Shown in pieces: positions 9,694 through 18,740 of a stretch of DNA of 64,000 bases. Numbering within the stretch: the first letter of the stretch is position 1; each line of letters opens with the position of its first letter. The stretch is from positions 992,001-1,056,000 of the forward strand of contig NZ_JARFIK010000002.1 in NCBI RefSeq assembly GCF_029076695.1, given 5' to 3'. The position numbers and the translations under genes are program-made. Source of the stretch: Adlercreutzia equolifaciens (lineage in GTDB: Bacteria; Actinomycetota; Coriobacteriia; Coriobacteriales; Eggerthellaceae). The notes beneath the pieces were generated by a model. That model saw nothing but the letters and a program-made list of their open reading frames with translations, searched no databases and was not told where the DNA came from.

Positions 9694-10368
9694 TTATTCG
9701 CTCTTCTTCTCGCCGGGCATAGCGCCATGGTGGTAGATGATCTCGTCGACCAGGCCGTACTCCTTGGCCTCTTCCGCGGTCATGTAGTTGTCGCGCTCGG
9801 TGTCGATCTGGATCTTCTCCATGGACTGGCCCGTGTTCTCGGACAGGATCTTGTTCAGGCGCTTGCGGGTCTTCAGCATGAAATCGGCCACGATGGCAAT
9901 TTCCGTCTGCTGGCCCTGGGCGCCGCCGAGGGGCTGATGGATGAGCACCATGGAGTTGGGCAGCACGAAGCGCTTGCCCTTGGTGCCCGAGGAAAGCAGC
10001 ACGGCGGCCATGGAGGCGCACTCGCCGATGCAGATAGTGGACACGTCGCACTTGATGAAGTTCATGGTGTCCAGAATACCCAGGCCGGCCGTAACCGAAC
10101 CGCCCGGGGAGTTGATGTACAGGGAGATGTCCTTATCGGGATCGGTAGCCTCAAGATGCAGCAGCTGGGCCACCACGGAGTTGGCCACGTGATCGTCAAT
10201 CTGCTCGCCCAGGAAGATGATGCGGTCGTTCAGCAAGCGGCTGTAGATGTCGTAGCTGCGCTCGCCACGGGGCGACTGCTCAATAACGTAGGGGATCAGG
10301 GCGTTGCTGGCACCCTGGAAGCTGCTTCCATAGGGACGCGCGATGCTTTCAATGCGTTCGATGCTCAT
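9694..10368 (-). CDS. clpP: ATP-dependent Clp protease proteolytic subunit ClpP
   Basis: Serine protease of 224 residues forming the Clp barrel. The catalytic Ser lies in [14 protein letters not shown], the His in [10 protein letters not shown], and the Asp in [14 protein letters not shown]. The frame is open upstream to 10476, but the start at 10368 ([14 protein letters not shown]) has GGAGAGG about five bases upstream and fits the family N-terminus, so the longer reading is rejected. No second clpP is seen in the window. Confidence 0.97.
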   Translation of the reverse strand: MSIERIESIARPYGSSFQGASNALIPYVIEQSPRGERSYDIYSRLLNDRIIFLGEQIDDHVANSVVAQLLHLEATDPDKDISLYINSPGGSVTAGLGILDTMNFIKCDVSTICIGECASMAAVLLSSGTKGKRFVLPNSMVLIHQPLGGAQGQQTEIAIVADFMLKTRKRLNKILSENTGQSMEKIQIDTERDNYMTAEEAKEYGLVDEIIYHHGAMPGEKKSE

Positions 10369-10480
10369 TAATACCTCTCCTTCGCAAAGAGGGCCGCAAC
10401 CTGCGGCCTTTCCATAGTTCACCAGTATGATGCTATACATCCGTTCGAAACGCAAGATTGCCCAGCAAACGAACACAGCA

Positions 10481-10506
10481 GAAGGGCGGGGTCTCCCCCG
10501 CCCTTC
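10481..10506 (-). terminator. Hairpin after tig
   Basis: GAAGGGCGGGG and CCCCGCCCTTC form an 11-bp stem between tig and clpP. There is little U-tract on either strand, so termination may be partial and allow read-through into clpPX. Confidence 0.55.
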
Positions 10507-10530
10507 GCATCAACAAATGATGAAAACCGT

Positions 10531-11937
10531 TTACTCGGCGTCCTCGGCGGGAGCCTCCTCGGCCTTCTTCTTGGTGGTCTTCTTCTTCGCCGGCTTCTTG
10601 GCCTTCTTCTCCTCGGCGGCCTTGGCGGCAAAGTCAACCTCGGTGGCCACGGCGTTCTCCATCAGGTCCTCGATGGCCTTCTGACGCAGCAAGCCCAGGC
10701 GGATGAGGTGCAGGCGACCGGCCTGGCGCCACTCCTCCTGCAGAGCCGCGGGATCCTCGGCGCCGCTCTTCTCGAATTCGGCGGTGATGTCCTCGTCGGT
10801 GACCTCGAAGCCCTTGTGGCGAGCCCAGGCCTCCAGAGCCAGCTCTTCCTTCACGTGGTCGGCGGACTGAGCCTTCAGGTCCTTCTTGAACTGATCGGAC
10901 GTGATGCCCTGGCTGCCCAGGTAGGCATCGAAGGTCAGGCCGGCGCGCTGCAGCTGCGTGAAGAAGTCCTGCAGCAGCGAAGCCTCGGCCTCGGACACCA
11001 TAACGGCCGGGGCGTCGCCCTCGAAGCGCTCCACCAGCTGAGCCATGATGGCGTTCTCCTTGATGCGGGGAAGCATCTGGGCCTTCTGCATGGTCAAGGA
11101 GTCGGTGATCTGCTTGCGCATGTCCTCGACGCTCTCGAAGCCCATGGTCTCCTTGGCCCACTCATCGGTGATCTCAGGCTTGACCTTCTTCTTCACCACG
11201 TTGCAGGTAACCTCGAAGTTGACGGTCTTGCCCGCCAGATCAGCCATGAGAATGGCTTTCTCGTCCTCGGGCACCTCCAGGGTGAACTCCTTGGTCTGAC
11301 CCTTCTTCATGCCCATGATCTCTTCGTCGAAGGCCTCGGACAGCATGCCGGCGCCGGGAGCGTACAGACGGGACTCGCTGGAGATGGCGGTCAGGTCGTT
11401 GCCCTCGGCATCGGTGGCCTTGACGGCCATGTCCATGTAGTTCTCGGGCTTCATCTTCGTGGCCGCCGAAGCGTCCTCGTAGTCGGTGTAGTGCTCGGCC
11501 ATGGCGTCCATCTGATCCTCGATCTCGGCCTCGGTGGCCTCGGCGAAGGGAACCTCGATCTCCACGGTGTCGTAGCTGGTCAGCTCGACCTCGGGACGCA
11601 GGCTAATGGTGAAATCGAACTCGTAGGGCTTGCCGCTCTCAACCAGCTCGGTGGCATTGACCGTAGGATTGTTGGCCGGGCAGAGCTTCTCCGCCTCGAT
11701 GGCCAGCGGGTAAGCGCCGTTCACCAGCTCGTCGGTAACGGTGGCCAGCACCGCTTCGGCACCCAGAGCGTTATCGATGACCGGGCGCGGGGCCTTGCCC
11801 TTGCGGAATCCCGGGAAATTGTACTTGCGAGCAAAGTCCTTGTAAGCCTTGGCGATGCGCTCGTCGACGTCGGCGGCATCCACAGTGACGGTTACCTTGA
11901 CTTCGCTGCCCTCCAAGGGCTCAACTTTTGTTTCCAC
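10531..11937 (-). CDS. tig: Trigger factor (ribosome-associated chaperone)
   Basis: Peptidyl-prolyl isomerase/chaperone that binds nascent chains at the ribosome exit. The ribosome-binding domain carries the signature NFPGFRKGKAP; the FKBP-like domain covers roughly residues 150-250 and the helical C-domain follows. The tail is a lysine/alanine-rich extension (KKAKKPAKKKTTKKKAEE) not present in E. coli. I place the start at GTG 11937 (VETKVEPLEGSEV) because GGAGG lies eight bases upstream and this matches the family N-terminus. The frame is open further upstream, but those residues (RRRPRSVMGGAK) do not look like trigger factor. Product length is 468 residues. The order tig-clpP-clpX is conserved in many bacteria. 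Confidence 0.95.
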   Translation of the reverse strand: METKVEPLEGSEVKVTVTVDAADVDERIAKAYKDFARKYNFPGFRKGKAPRPVIDNALGAEAVLATVTDELVNGAYPLAIEAEKLCPANNPTVNATELVESGKPYEFDFTISLRPEVELTSYDTVEIEVPFAEATEAEIEDQMDAMAEHYTDYEDASAATKMKPENYMDMAVKATDAEGNDLTAISSESRLYAPGAGMLSEAFDEEIMGMKKGQTKEFTLEVPEDEKAILMADLAGKTVNFEVTCNVVKKKVKPEITDEWAKETMGFESVEDMRKQITDSLTMQKAQMLPRIKENAIMAQLVERFEGDAPAVMVSEAEASLLQDFFTQLQRAGLTFDAYLGSQGITSDQFKKDLKAQSADHVKEELALEAWARHKGFEVTDEDITAEFEKSGAEDPAALQEEWRQAGRLHLIRLGLLRQKAIEDLMENAVATEVDFAAKAAEEKKAKKPAKKKTTKKKAEEAPAEDAE

Positions 11938-12085
11938 GAATAGTTCCTCCATCATTTCCTTGCACGGCGCGACCTTCGCGCCGCCCATGACACTTCTAGG
12001 GCGTCTGCGGAACAAACAGCCCCCAGAAGCGCACCGATTCGCTATTATGCCACAACGCTATTCGCGTGACCATAACTTCACACAA

Positions 12086-12109
12086 GAAGACCCGCCGAAG
12101 CGGGTCTTC
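12086..12109 (-). terminator. Terminator after sstT
   Basis: Perfect 10-bp stem GAAGACCCGC / GCGGGTCTTC with a TTCG tetraloop on the minus strand, then TTGTGT, 25 bases after the sstT stop. Confidence 0.75.
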
Positions 12110-12133
12110 GCTAGAACAAGCTATGCACTGGCA

Positions 12134-13393
12134 CTAGGACAGCTCGTCGGCCGAGAAGGCGTCGTGGCCCATGCGGACCTCTTTGCCCTCGCGGATCATC
12201 TGGCGGTACTCCGCCGTGGCGGTGAACAGCACGTCCGAAGAGGAGTTCAGACCCGTCTCGCAGGAGTCCTGGATAACGCCGATGATGAAGCCGATGCCCA
12301 CCACCTGCATGGCAATGTCGTTGCCAATGCCGAACAGGGCGCAGCACATGGGAATGAGCAGCAGCGAGCCGCCGGCCACACCCGAGGCACCGCAGGCAGA
12401 CACCGCAGCCAGCACGCACAGGATAAGAGCGGTCACCGGATCCACCGACAGGCCGATGGTCTGGCAGGCGGCCATGGTCATCACGGTGATAGTGACGGCC
12501 GCGCCGGCCATGTTGATGGTAGCGCCCAGCGGGATGGACACCGAGTAGTTGTCCTCGTTCAGGCCCAGCTTGCGGCAAAGCTCCATGTTAACGGGAATGT
12601 TAGCCGCCGAGCTGCGGGTAAAGAAGGCGGTGAGGCCCGAATCCTTCAGGCAGCGCAGTACCAGCGGATAGGGGTTCTTGCGCGTGCAGATCCACACGAT
12701 AAGCGGGTTGGTGCCCAAAGCGATAACCACCATGCAGGCTACCAGCACCGCAATGAGATGACCGTACTCGGAGAAGATCTCGATGCCGGAGGTGGACACC
12801 GAGGTGTACACCAGGCCCAAAATGCCGAAGGGGGCCAAGTTGATGATCCAGCGCACCACCTTGGACACGGCGTCGGCAATGTTGGCGAAGACTTCCTTCG
12901 TCTGGCCGCCGGCCACGCGCAGAGCGATACCGAGCATGATGGCCCACGCAAGAATGCCTACGTAATTGGCATTGATAAGGGCATCAACCGGGTTGGACAC
13001 AATGTTCATGAGCAGGGTGGTAAGCACCTCGCCGATGCCCTCCGGTGCCGCCTGCTCCACCATAGAGGAGGTGTCCAGGGTAAGCACGGACGGGAACAGC
13101 TCGCTGCCCACCAGGGCCACAATGGCGGCCACCAGGGTGCTGACAACGTACAGCACCACGACCATGCCCATATTGCCGGCCGTCTTCGCGTTGCACAGCG
13201 CGCTGATGACCAGGAAGAAAACAAGAATGGGGGCAACGGCCTTCAAGGCGCCGACGAACAGCGATCCCAGCAAGGTGATAACTTCGTTGCCGGGGATGAT
13301 CAAGGCAAGAATGATGCCAATGACCAAGCCAACGAGAATACGCTTGATCAAGCTGACCTCGTTGTACTTCTTAAAAATTCCGGGGACTGCCAA
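12134..13393 (-). CDS. sstT: Sodium:serine/threonine symporter SstT
   Basis: Dicarboxylate/amino acid:cation symporter family (DAACS) membrane protein of 419 residues. Matches to SstT include [19 protein letters not shown] at the N-terminus, [20 protein letters not shown] and [19 protein letters not shown] (the re-entrant loop/substrate region), and [19 protein letters not shown] near the C-terminus. About eight membrane helices and two re-entrant loops are expected. The start is TTG at 13393, six bases after AAAGGAG. The longer open frame begins inside the neighbouring tRNA-Leu gene and is an artefact. Confidence 0.92.
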   Translation of the reverse strand: MAVPGIFKKYNEVSLIKRILVGLVIGIILALIIPGNEVITLLGSLFVGALKAVAPILVFFLVISALCNAKTAGNMGMVVVLYVVSTLVAAIVALVGSELFPSVLTLDTSSMVEQAAPEGIGEVLTTLLMNIVSNPVDALINANYVGILAWAIMLGIALRVAGGQTKEVFANIADAVSKVVRWIINLAPFGILGLVYTSVSTSGIEIFSEYGHLIAVLVACMVVIALGTNPLIVWICTRKNPYPLVLRCLKDSGLTAFFTRSSAANIPVNMELCRKLGLNEDNYSVSIPLGATINMAGAAVTITVMTMAACQTIGLSVDPVTALILCVLAAVSACGASGVAGGSLLLIPMCCALFGIGNDIAMQVVGIGFIIGVIQDSCETGLNSSSDVLFTATAEYRQMIREGKEVRMGHDAFSADELS

Positions 13394-13464
13394 GACGAGC
13401 TCCTTTCGCCGCGCCTGCGAGCACCCATGCACCCGAAGACTATACGGAAGCGGCTTCGAAAGAG

Positions 13465-13550
13465 TGGTGCGGGCGAAAGGACTTGAACCTTCACGGGGGT
13501 TGCCCACCAGAACCTAAATCTGGCGCGTCTGCCAATTCCGCCACGCCCGC
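13465..13550 (-). tRNA. tRNA-Leu (anticodon UAG)
   Basis: 86 bases including an encoded CCA. The acceptor stem is GCGGGCG / CGCCCGC, the anticodon stem CCAGA / TCTGG with loop TTTAGGT gives anticodon TAG, and there is a long variable arm typical of class II tRNAs. The T-loop is GTTCAAGTC. Confidence 0.97.
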
Positions 13551-13590
13551 ACTTCGGACCTGCAGCGCCACTCAAGCGCCACACCTATGC

Positions 13591-13617
13591 ATAATAGCAG
13601 ACCGCGGGCGCTCTCAA
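13591..13617 (-). promoter_or_regulatory. Candidate promoter of tRNA-Leu
   Basis: Minus-strand TTGAGA, 15-base spacer, TATTAT with an upstream TG (extended -10), about 40 bases before the tRNA. Confidence 0.5.
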
Positions 13618-13656
13618 GGGGAAACAGGCGAACAAGGCGAAGTTTCCCCTGGATGG

Positions 13657-13705
13657 AAAAAGAGCCGCTGACCCTGTTGTTCAAGAACAATCCGGCCAGC
13701 GGCTC
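13657..13705 (-). terminator. Terminator after GNAT gene
   Basis: Minus-strand stem GAGCCGCTG / CAGCGGCTC with a long internal loop that itself contains TTGTTC-TTGAACAA pairing, followed by TTTTT. Confidence 0.7.
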
Positions 13706-13733
13706 TGCATCGACCAGGTAGTCTTTGCACGGG

Positions 13734-14198
13734 TTATTTTTCGTCAGGTGCGCTTAACTGCTTGCCCATCCACTGGTGCTCCACGTGCTCGTCCAACTCA
13801 ATGGGGCCCCAGGCCACATAACCGGCACGTTCGTAGAACGGCGCCACGCGGCACTGGGCGTGAAGCTGGATCTCCGTCGCCCCCTCTTCAGCCGCCATCT
13901 GCTCGGCCGCGGCAAGGATCTGCGACCCCAAGCCTCCTTCGCGACGCTCGGGAAACACCGCCAAGCGGCCGAAGACCCAGCGACCGGGGGCATCGTCAAG
14001 ATTGGGCTCAAGGGCCGCGGGAAAGACGCGGGCGCAGCCAACGAGAACGCCCTCGGGGTCGTAGGCCGTCACGTGGACCATATCCGGATGATGGTCGCTC
14101 TCCTCGAACTCAACCTCGAAGCCCTGTTCCTCGACGAAGACGGCCTGGCGCACCTTGGCCGCATCCTCGAAATTCCCCTTCTTGAAGGTAAGCTCCAT
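13734..14198 (-). CDS. GNAT-family N-acetyltransferase (ElaA-like)
   Basis: Acetyl-CoA-dependent acyltransferase of 154 residues. The N-terminal part (VFVEEQGFEVEFEESDHH) resembles the ElaA branch of GNAT proteins. The acetyl-CoA loop region is RLAVFPERREGGLGSQIL, near residues 80-97, followed by the usual FYERAGYVAWGP strand-helix at the C-terminus. The substrate cannot be read from sequence. The gene is monocistronic: it lies between tRNA-Asn and tRNA-Leu with a terminator on each side. Confidence 0.85.
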   Translation of the reverse strand: MELTFKKGNFEDAAKVRQAVFVEEQGFEVEFEESDHHPDMVHVTAYDPEGVLVGCARVFPAALEPNLDDAPGRWVFGRLAVFPERREGGLGSQILAAAEQMAAEEGATEIQLHAQCRVAPFYERAGYVAWGPIELDEHVEHQWMGKQLSAPDEK

Positions 14199-14229
14199 GG
14201 GTTTCTCCTCTCGCTATTTTGCGCATATA

Positions 14230-14260
14230 CAAAACGAACCCGCCAATTGACGGGCTCGTT
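14230..14260 (-). terminator. Terminator after tRNA-Asn
   Basis: Minus-strand AACGAGCCCG and CGGGTTCGTT pair (one G-T) across an eight-base loop, followed by TTTG, ten bases after the tRNA 3' end. Confidence 0.75.
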
Positions 14261-14269
14261 CATAAAGTC

Positions 14270-14344
<75 letters not shown>

Positions 14345-14382
14345 ATAATCGGCGGGGCCACTGCCCCAACGCGCAAGATAGA

Positions 14383-14410
14383 ATTATACTGAAGCCCCGC
14401 GGGTTTGCAA
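14383..14410 (-). promoter_or_regulatory. Promoter of tRNA-Asn
   Basis: Minus-strand TTGCAA, 16-base spacer, perfect TATAAT, about 38 bases before the mature tRNA. One of the best promoter matches in the window. Confidence 0.7.
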
Positions 14411-14442
14411 GACTTTTTTTCGCCAGAGGCGAAAAAGGCGTT

Positions 14443-16842
14443 CTACCTTGCCTCTCTTGCCTTGCGCACGCGATAGCAATGGTGGATGCGCGGATTCCGC
14501 CCGAAGTCATGGGGGATGGTCGAGGCCGTGATGTCCTCGATTTCCACGCCATAGCGCTCAAGGGCCTCGGTGTCGGGCTTGAACGAGCGCAGATTGCACG
14601 AGAATATCGCTTCGCCATCGGCCGTCAGCAGTCGCGACACGCCGATAAGCAGCTCCACATGATCGCGCTGCACATCCCAGGTGCGCTTTCCCATCGATTT
14701 CGAATTAGAGAAGGTAGGCGGATCGACAAAGATGAGATCGTAGCGTTTGCCCGTGCGACGCGCTTCCTGAATCCAGCGCGTAACGTCGGCCCGCACCAAC
14801 TGGTGTTGGCTCGGCTTCGAGGAACGACGAAGACCACGAGCAGCTCTCCCCTCCCGACGGCCACCCTCTTCGTCGGCATAGGCCGCTGCAAAGCCGTTGG
14901 CCTCCAGGTTGCGCGCCGCCCAATCCAGATACGTGCCGGACAAGTCCACGGTCGTCGTCGATCGCGCACCGCCGGCAGCGGCGTGGACCGTCGCCGTACC
15001 CGTATAGGCGAACAAATTGAGGAAGCTCTTCCCCTGGGCCATACGACCTACCATTTCGCGCGTCGTGCGATGGTCGAGGAACAGACCGGTATCCAAGTAT
15101 CCACCCAGGTCCACCTCGAAGCACAGATCGTTTTCCGTGGTGTGCGTGACATAGGAGCGGCCGCCCGCATCGCGATACTGGCCACCGCCCCGAGCGCGCA
15201 ACCGCGCTTTGGAGAACACATGATCGGGACGAATGCCGAGCACCACGGGAACAATGGCCAAAATGTCCTCGAAACGGGCACGGGCCTTGGCCTCGTCCAC
15301 GGACTTGGGCGCTTGGTATTCGGCCACATGGGCGTAGGTGATGCCCCGAGCATCGCCGGCACCTTCGTACAGATCAATAGCTGCAGCGTACTCCGGCAGA
15401 TCGGCATCGTAGATGCGGTAGCAGTGCACGCCTTCGCGCTGGGCCCACTTCCGGCGCTCGCGCGCCACTTTGCGTAGACGGGCGGCGAACTGCGCAGCAC
15501 CGGCTTCGTTTACCTCGATGGCAAGCTCGGTGCCGCCTTGGGGGTTGGGCACCGTAATAACCGCCGGCTCAACGGGAGCCTCGTCGAAGCATTCAATGGT
15601 GGTTTCCGACCGTCCTCGGCCAATCACCAGGCTCTTCACGGGAGCGCATCCGAAACGGGCAGCGAAATCGCCCGATCCAGCAAAGCCGAAGCGAGATCCT
15701 TCAGGAGCCCGTCGGGCCGCTGCTATGCACGCGGCCTGCTCAGCCACGGCGCGGGCGTCATCAGACGCGCGGCCCGCGGCCGCCACTTGCGCCACCAGCA
15801 AAGGCGATGCTCCCAGCACTGCCGCAAGACGCTCCTCAACCACAGCCGCTTCTTCACCCGTGGCAGCCTCGATACTTACCACCGAACGCAAGCCGGCAGC
15901 TTTCACCTGGTCACGGGCCCGCGCGACGGCCGGTGACGAGGCAGAAAGGCCCACAATGCGCGCCTGGGCATGAGACTCTGCAGCATCGCCGCGCGTCTCC
16001 GCCACTTCCGCCTCAGCACTCTTCGATGGAGCATCCTCAGCCCCCAGGAGATTCGCCAGACCTGTCTCAAACCGCTCATCAGCCTCATCGAGCAAGTCGT
16101 CCCACTGTTCCGTCGATACGGCAGCCCAACCGCGGAAACCCCAGGACTCGCGCAGGAGATTCGGCGCTTGGTCGGCGGCAAGAGAGGCCGCCTCGGTAAC
16201 CAGCACGCCGTTGTCACACGCGGGGTCAAGCAGGCCGCCGCCGTTACGCAGTACCGGCGCCGCATCGAGTGCCGCCAGCAATGCCGCCGCCTGGGCCACC
16301 GTCACCGGCGCCTCTTCCCCGCTGCGGCCTGCCAAGTACGGGCGACGATGCAGCGATCCACCCGATAAGTCGAGGGATATCGTGGCTTTCGCGTCGCGCA
16401 ACCGCACTTCAATGGCGGCATCGGGATGTTGGGTATCCACATCGGGGCGAGCGTCGCCCGTCTCGGCCATGCGGTCGCAGAGGGCGTCTTTCACTTTCAG
16501 CGCCGTGAACTGCGTATTGCGCAGCTCGTCGTTAACCCCCGTGGCACGCACCGCCACCGAGGCGCCAGAAGCCAAAATAGACTCCCAGGGCAACGCGCGA
16601 ACGCCCTCGTAAAGCGCTTCAGCGTCGCCAGCCCCCACACGCCCCAGCACCACCGTGACACGACCAGCCAGCCGCGACCACAGGCACACCCGCAGCCCAT
16701 CGACTGCCTCGCCGTAAAACGCCACGCCACCCTTCAAAGGACGTGTGCGACGCACCTTGAGCGCCTGTAGCTCGTCGGCCAGCAGCGCTTCAACCCCTGG
16801 CAGGCAGGTAGCGAAAAACTCATGGGTTGCAAAAGTAGGCAT
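14443..16842 (-). CDS. rlmKL: RlmKL-type 23S rRNA methyltransferase with degenerate RlmL half
   Basis: 799 residues. In the family, the N-terminal THUMP plus RlmL domain makes m2G2445 and the C-terminal RlmK domain makes m7G2069 in 23S rRNA. The THUMP and linker are recognisable (RNTQFTALKVKDALCDRM; SLDLSGGSLHRRPY). The RlmL SAM motif, usually DPMCGSGT, reads DPACDNGV at ~206-213, and the catalytic NPPY motif expected near 342-350 is replaced by LGASPLLVAQ. The RlmK half is intact: FLDHRTTREM, FLNLFAYTGTATVHAA and the catalytic-type VDPPTFSNSKSM. An extra basic loop (~25 residues, EGGRREGRAARGLRRSSK) interrupts RlmK. An AT-rich hairpin follows the stop near 14414-14436. RlmK activity is likely; RlmL activity is doubtful. 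Confidence 0.9.
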   Translation of the reverse strand: MPTFATHEFFATCLPGVEALLADELQALKVRRTRPLKGGVAFYGEAVDGLRVCLWSRLAGRVTVVLGRVGAGDAEALYEGVRALPWESILASGASVAVRATGVNDELRNTQFTALKVKDALCDRMAETGDARPDVDTQHPDAAIEVRLRDAKATISLDLSGGSLHRRPYLAGRSGEEAPVTVAQAAALLAALDAAPVLRNGGGLLDPACDNGVLVTEAASLAADQAPNLLRESWGFRGWAAVSTEQWDDLLDEADERFETGLANLLGAEDAPSKSAEAEVAETRGDAAESHAQARIVGLSASSPAVARARDQVKAAGLRSVVSIEAATGEEAAVVEERLAAVLGASPLLVAQVAAAGRASDDARAVAEQAACIAAARRAPEGSRFGFAGSGDFAARFGCAPVKSLVIGRGRSETTIECFDEAPVEPAVITVPNPQGGTELAIEVNEAGAAQFAARLRKVARERRKWAQREGVHCYRIYDADLPEYAAAIDLYEGAGDARGITYAHVAEYQAPKSVDEAKARARFEDILAIVPVVLGIRPDHVFSKARLRARGGGQYRDAGGRSYVTHTTENDLCFEVDLGGYLDTGLFLDHRTTREMVGRMAQGKSFLNLFAYTGTATVHAAAGGARSTTTVDLSGTYLDWAARNLEANGFAAAYADEEGGRREGRAARGLRRSSKPSQHQLVRADVTRWIQEARRTGKRYDLIFVDPPTFSNSKSMGKRTWDVQRDHVELLIGVSRLLTADGEAIFSCNLRSFKPDTEALERYGVEIEDITASTIPHDFGRNPRIHHCYRVRKAREAR

Positions 16843-16859
16843 AAATTCCCTCGGTCACG

Positions 16860-16885
16860 AAAAGGGCCCCAGATTTCTGGGGCCC
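16860..16885 (-). terminator. Terminator after rpoD
   Basis: Perfect 10-bp stem GGGCCCCAGA / TCTGGGGCCC with a two-base apex, followed by TTTT on the minus strand, 16 bases past the rpoD stop. Confidence 0.85.
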
Positions 16886-16901
16886 TGCAGGTCATAGCAA
16901 G

Positions 16902-18143
16902 CTAGTCCTCTAAGTAGTCCTTCAGTTTGCTGGAGCGGCTGGGATGGCGCAGCTTGGCCAGCGTCTTGCTCTCAATCTGGCGAATACGCTCACGGGTTAC
17001 GCCGAATTCGCGTCCCACCTCTTCCAGCGTGCGCGGGTGGCCGTCTTCCAAGCCAAAACGCAAGCTGATAACCTTGCGCTCGCGCTCGGCCAGGCCCTCG
17101 AGCACCTTGGCCAGCTGCTCCTGCAGCATAGAGAAACTAGCAGCATCGGGAGGCACCACCGCGGCATCGTCTTCGATGAAGTCGCCCAGCTGGGAGTCTT
17201 CCTCTTCGCCGATAGGGGTTTCCAAAGACACGGGCTCCTGGGAGATCTTCTGAATCTCACGGACGCGCTCGGCGGTCAGGCCCATTTCCTCGCCAATTTC
17301 CTCGGGGGTTGGCTCGCGGCCCAACTCCTGAAGCAGCTGACGCTGGATGCGCACCAGCTTGTTGATGGTTTCCACCATGTGCACCGGAATACGGATGGTG
17401 CGGGCCTGGTCGGCGATAGCGCGCGTAATGGCCTGGCGAATCCACCACGTAGCGTAGGTAGAGAACTTGAAGCCCTTGGTGTAGTCGAACTTCTCGACGG
17501 CACGGATAAGACCCAAGTTGCCCTCCTGGATAAGATCCAGGAACAGCATGCCGCGGCCCACGTAGCGCTTGGCAATGGAAACTACCAGGCGGAGGTTAGC
17601 CTCGATAAGCTGCTGCTTGGCGTCCAGGCCCACCTGCTCGATGCGTCCCAGACGGCGCTTCTCGCGACGATCCAGCTCGATGCCGTCTTCCTCGGCCTTC
17701 TCCAGCTCCTCAGTGGCGGCCACGCCGGCCTCGATCTTCATAGCGAGGTCGATCTCCTCGGCGGCCGTCAGCAGCGGAACCTTGCCGATTTCCTTGAGGT
17801 ACATGCGCACCGGGTCGCCCGTGAGCATGGTGACGTTGGCATCGGCGTTGCGCTTGGTGCGTGCCTTGGCCTTCGTGCGCGGCGTAACCTTGGGCAGTGC
17901 CGCCGCTTCCACCGTTGCCTTCAGCTCTTCCTCGGGGATACCCTCAAGCAGGTCCTCCTCGGAATCGATGCCGGCTTCAATTTTGTCTTCCGTCAGATTA
18001 TCGGAATTCTGCTCGGCCGCGGCAGAGGCGGGCGGCTCAGCGTTTTCCATATCGTCATCGTCGAGGTCGTCGATATCCTCGACCACATCGGTAACGACAA
18101 TCTCTTCTGTTGCATCAGGATTTTTCTTGGCAGCGTCAGCCAC
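16902..18143 (-). CDS. rpoD: RNA polymerase primary sigma factor
   Basis: Sigma-70 group 1 protein of 413 residues. Region 1.2 begins at [21 protein letters not shown]; regions 2.1-2.4 include [33 protein letters not shown]; region 3 includes [13 protein letters not shown]; region 4.2 is the helix-turn-helix [20 protein letters not shown]. The N-terminal ~100 residues are acidic ([12 protein letters not shown]), then basic ([10 protein letters not shown]), as in actinobacterial SigA. I choose GTG 18143 because AGAAAGGA lies seven bases upstream; a longer frame to 18182 has no ribosome site. Confidence 0.97.
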   Translation of the reverse strand: MADAAKKNPDATEEIVVTDVVEDIDDLDDDDMENAEPPASAAAEQNSDNLTEDKIEAGIDSEEDLLEGIPEEELKATVEAAALPKVTPRTKAKARTKRNADANVTMLTGDPVRMYLKEIGKVPLLTAAEEIDLAMKIEAGVAATEELEKAEEDGIELDRREKRRLGRIEQVGLDAKQQLIEANLRLVVSIAKRYVGRGMLFLDLIQEGNLGLIRAVEKFDYTKGFKFSTYATWWIRQAITRAIADQARTIRIPVHMVETINKLVRIQRQLLQELGREPTPEEIGEEMGLTAERVREIQKISQEPVSLETPIGEEEDSQLGDFIEDDAAVVPPDAASFSMLQEQLAKVLEGLAERERKVISLRFGLEDGHPRTLEEVGREFGVTRERIRQIESKTLAKLRHPSRSSKLKDYLED

Positions 18144-18309
18144 GCGATAGTCCTTTCTCCCGCTGCGCCTGATTTTGGGCATAGAAATACTAGTCTGGCG
18201 CAGAGATACAGCGATCTATATTAGCACAAGGTTGCTTCCCAAGAAAGGGCAATCTTCGACCATTTCAGCGGCACCTCAATTGGCGCTTCCACCAGTGACA
18301 ATGATCAGT

Positions 18310-18338
18310 CTGGCACAGGATTCGCAGCGTGCTACAAT
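18310..18338 (+). promoter_or_regulatory. Candidate promoter reading into the structured leader
   Basis: CTGGCA, 17-base spacer, TACAAT. The predicted start (~18345) coincides with the first base of the 12-bp helix described next. Confidence 0.45.
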
Positions 18339-18344
18339 GGCTTC

Positions 18345-18488
18345 ACCACACTGCGTTACCCGTCAGGGAGGCGCCACAATTTCATACATTCACGGACGAA
18401 CCGTCGACAAGGAGGGTATCTGCCTTTCTGGTGGTTTGCCGTGATTCGGCGCCCCGACGCAGTGTGGTAACTGTGGCGGATACCTTCC
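18345..18488 (+). promoter_or_regulatory. Unassigned structured RNA leader (riboswitch-like)
   Basis: ACCACACTGCGT (18345-18356) pairs perfectly with ACGCAGTGTGGT (18457-18468), enclosing ~100 bases. Inside, GGCGCC (18370-18375) can pair with GGCGCC (18448-18453), and ACGG/CCGT (18392-18404) forms a small hairpin with loop ACGAA. The purine-rich GGAGGGTATC (18411-18420) can instead pair with GATACCTTCC (18479-18488; nine of ten), which competes with or knots across the outer helix. I do not recognise a known riboswitch class. Being an inverted repeat, it could alternatively be a small mobile element remnant or act on the minus strand. Confidence 0.45.
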
Positions 18489-18740
18489 TTATCTTCTGCG
18501 CTGGTGCCCCCACGGTTGTCATGTCCAAACCGTCGGAGGAGCAGCCAAGACGCCTATTCGCAACCTCAAGCTGCCAGCTCGTTTACGAGTGCGCCAGCAC
18601 AGGTTCAAGTCTACCGAATCCCAAACAAGATTCAAGTAGTGTTTTCGCAGGTAAACAGGCATTTTTTACCAAATGTCTGATAGCGATAGTTGTGTCATGT
18701 TACTTTACCGGCGGTTGAGAGAACGGAAGAAGGAGGTCCG

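Larger units (their letters stand above)
18144..18740. other. 597-bp gene-free region between divergent rpoD and a secreted-protein gene
   Basis: No credible coding frame. The plus strand carries a candidate promoter (18310-18338) and a strongly structured segment (18345-18488). The remainder up to the downstream gene has weak AT-rich patches (18650-18715) and a duplicated ACGG...ACCGTCG...GGAGG pattern (around 18392-18413 and 18511-18540). The rpoD promoter should lie within the first ~100 bases, but I cannot assign it. Confidence 0.6.

Noticed and set aside
8239-10371. Plus-strand open frame of 710 codons opposite clpX and clpP
   Set aside because: Antisense shadow. The minus-strand genes have all catalytic motifs and ribosome sites.
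18392-18404. Guanidine-II (mini-ykkC)-like hairpin ACGG-ACGAA-CCGT
   Set aside because: The loop is five bases rather than the ACGR tetraloop, no matching second hairpin was found, and the downstream gene is not a guanidine transporter or carboxylase.
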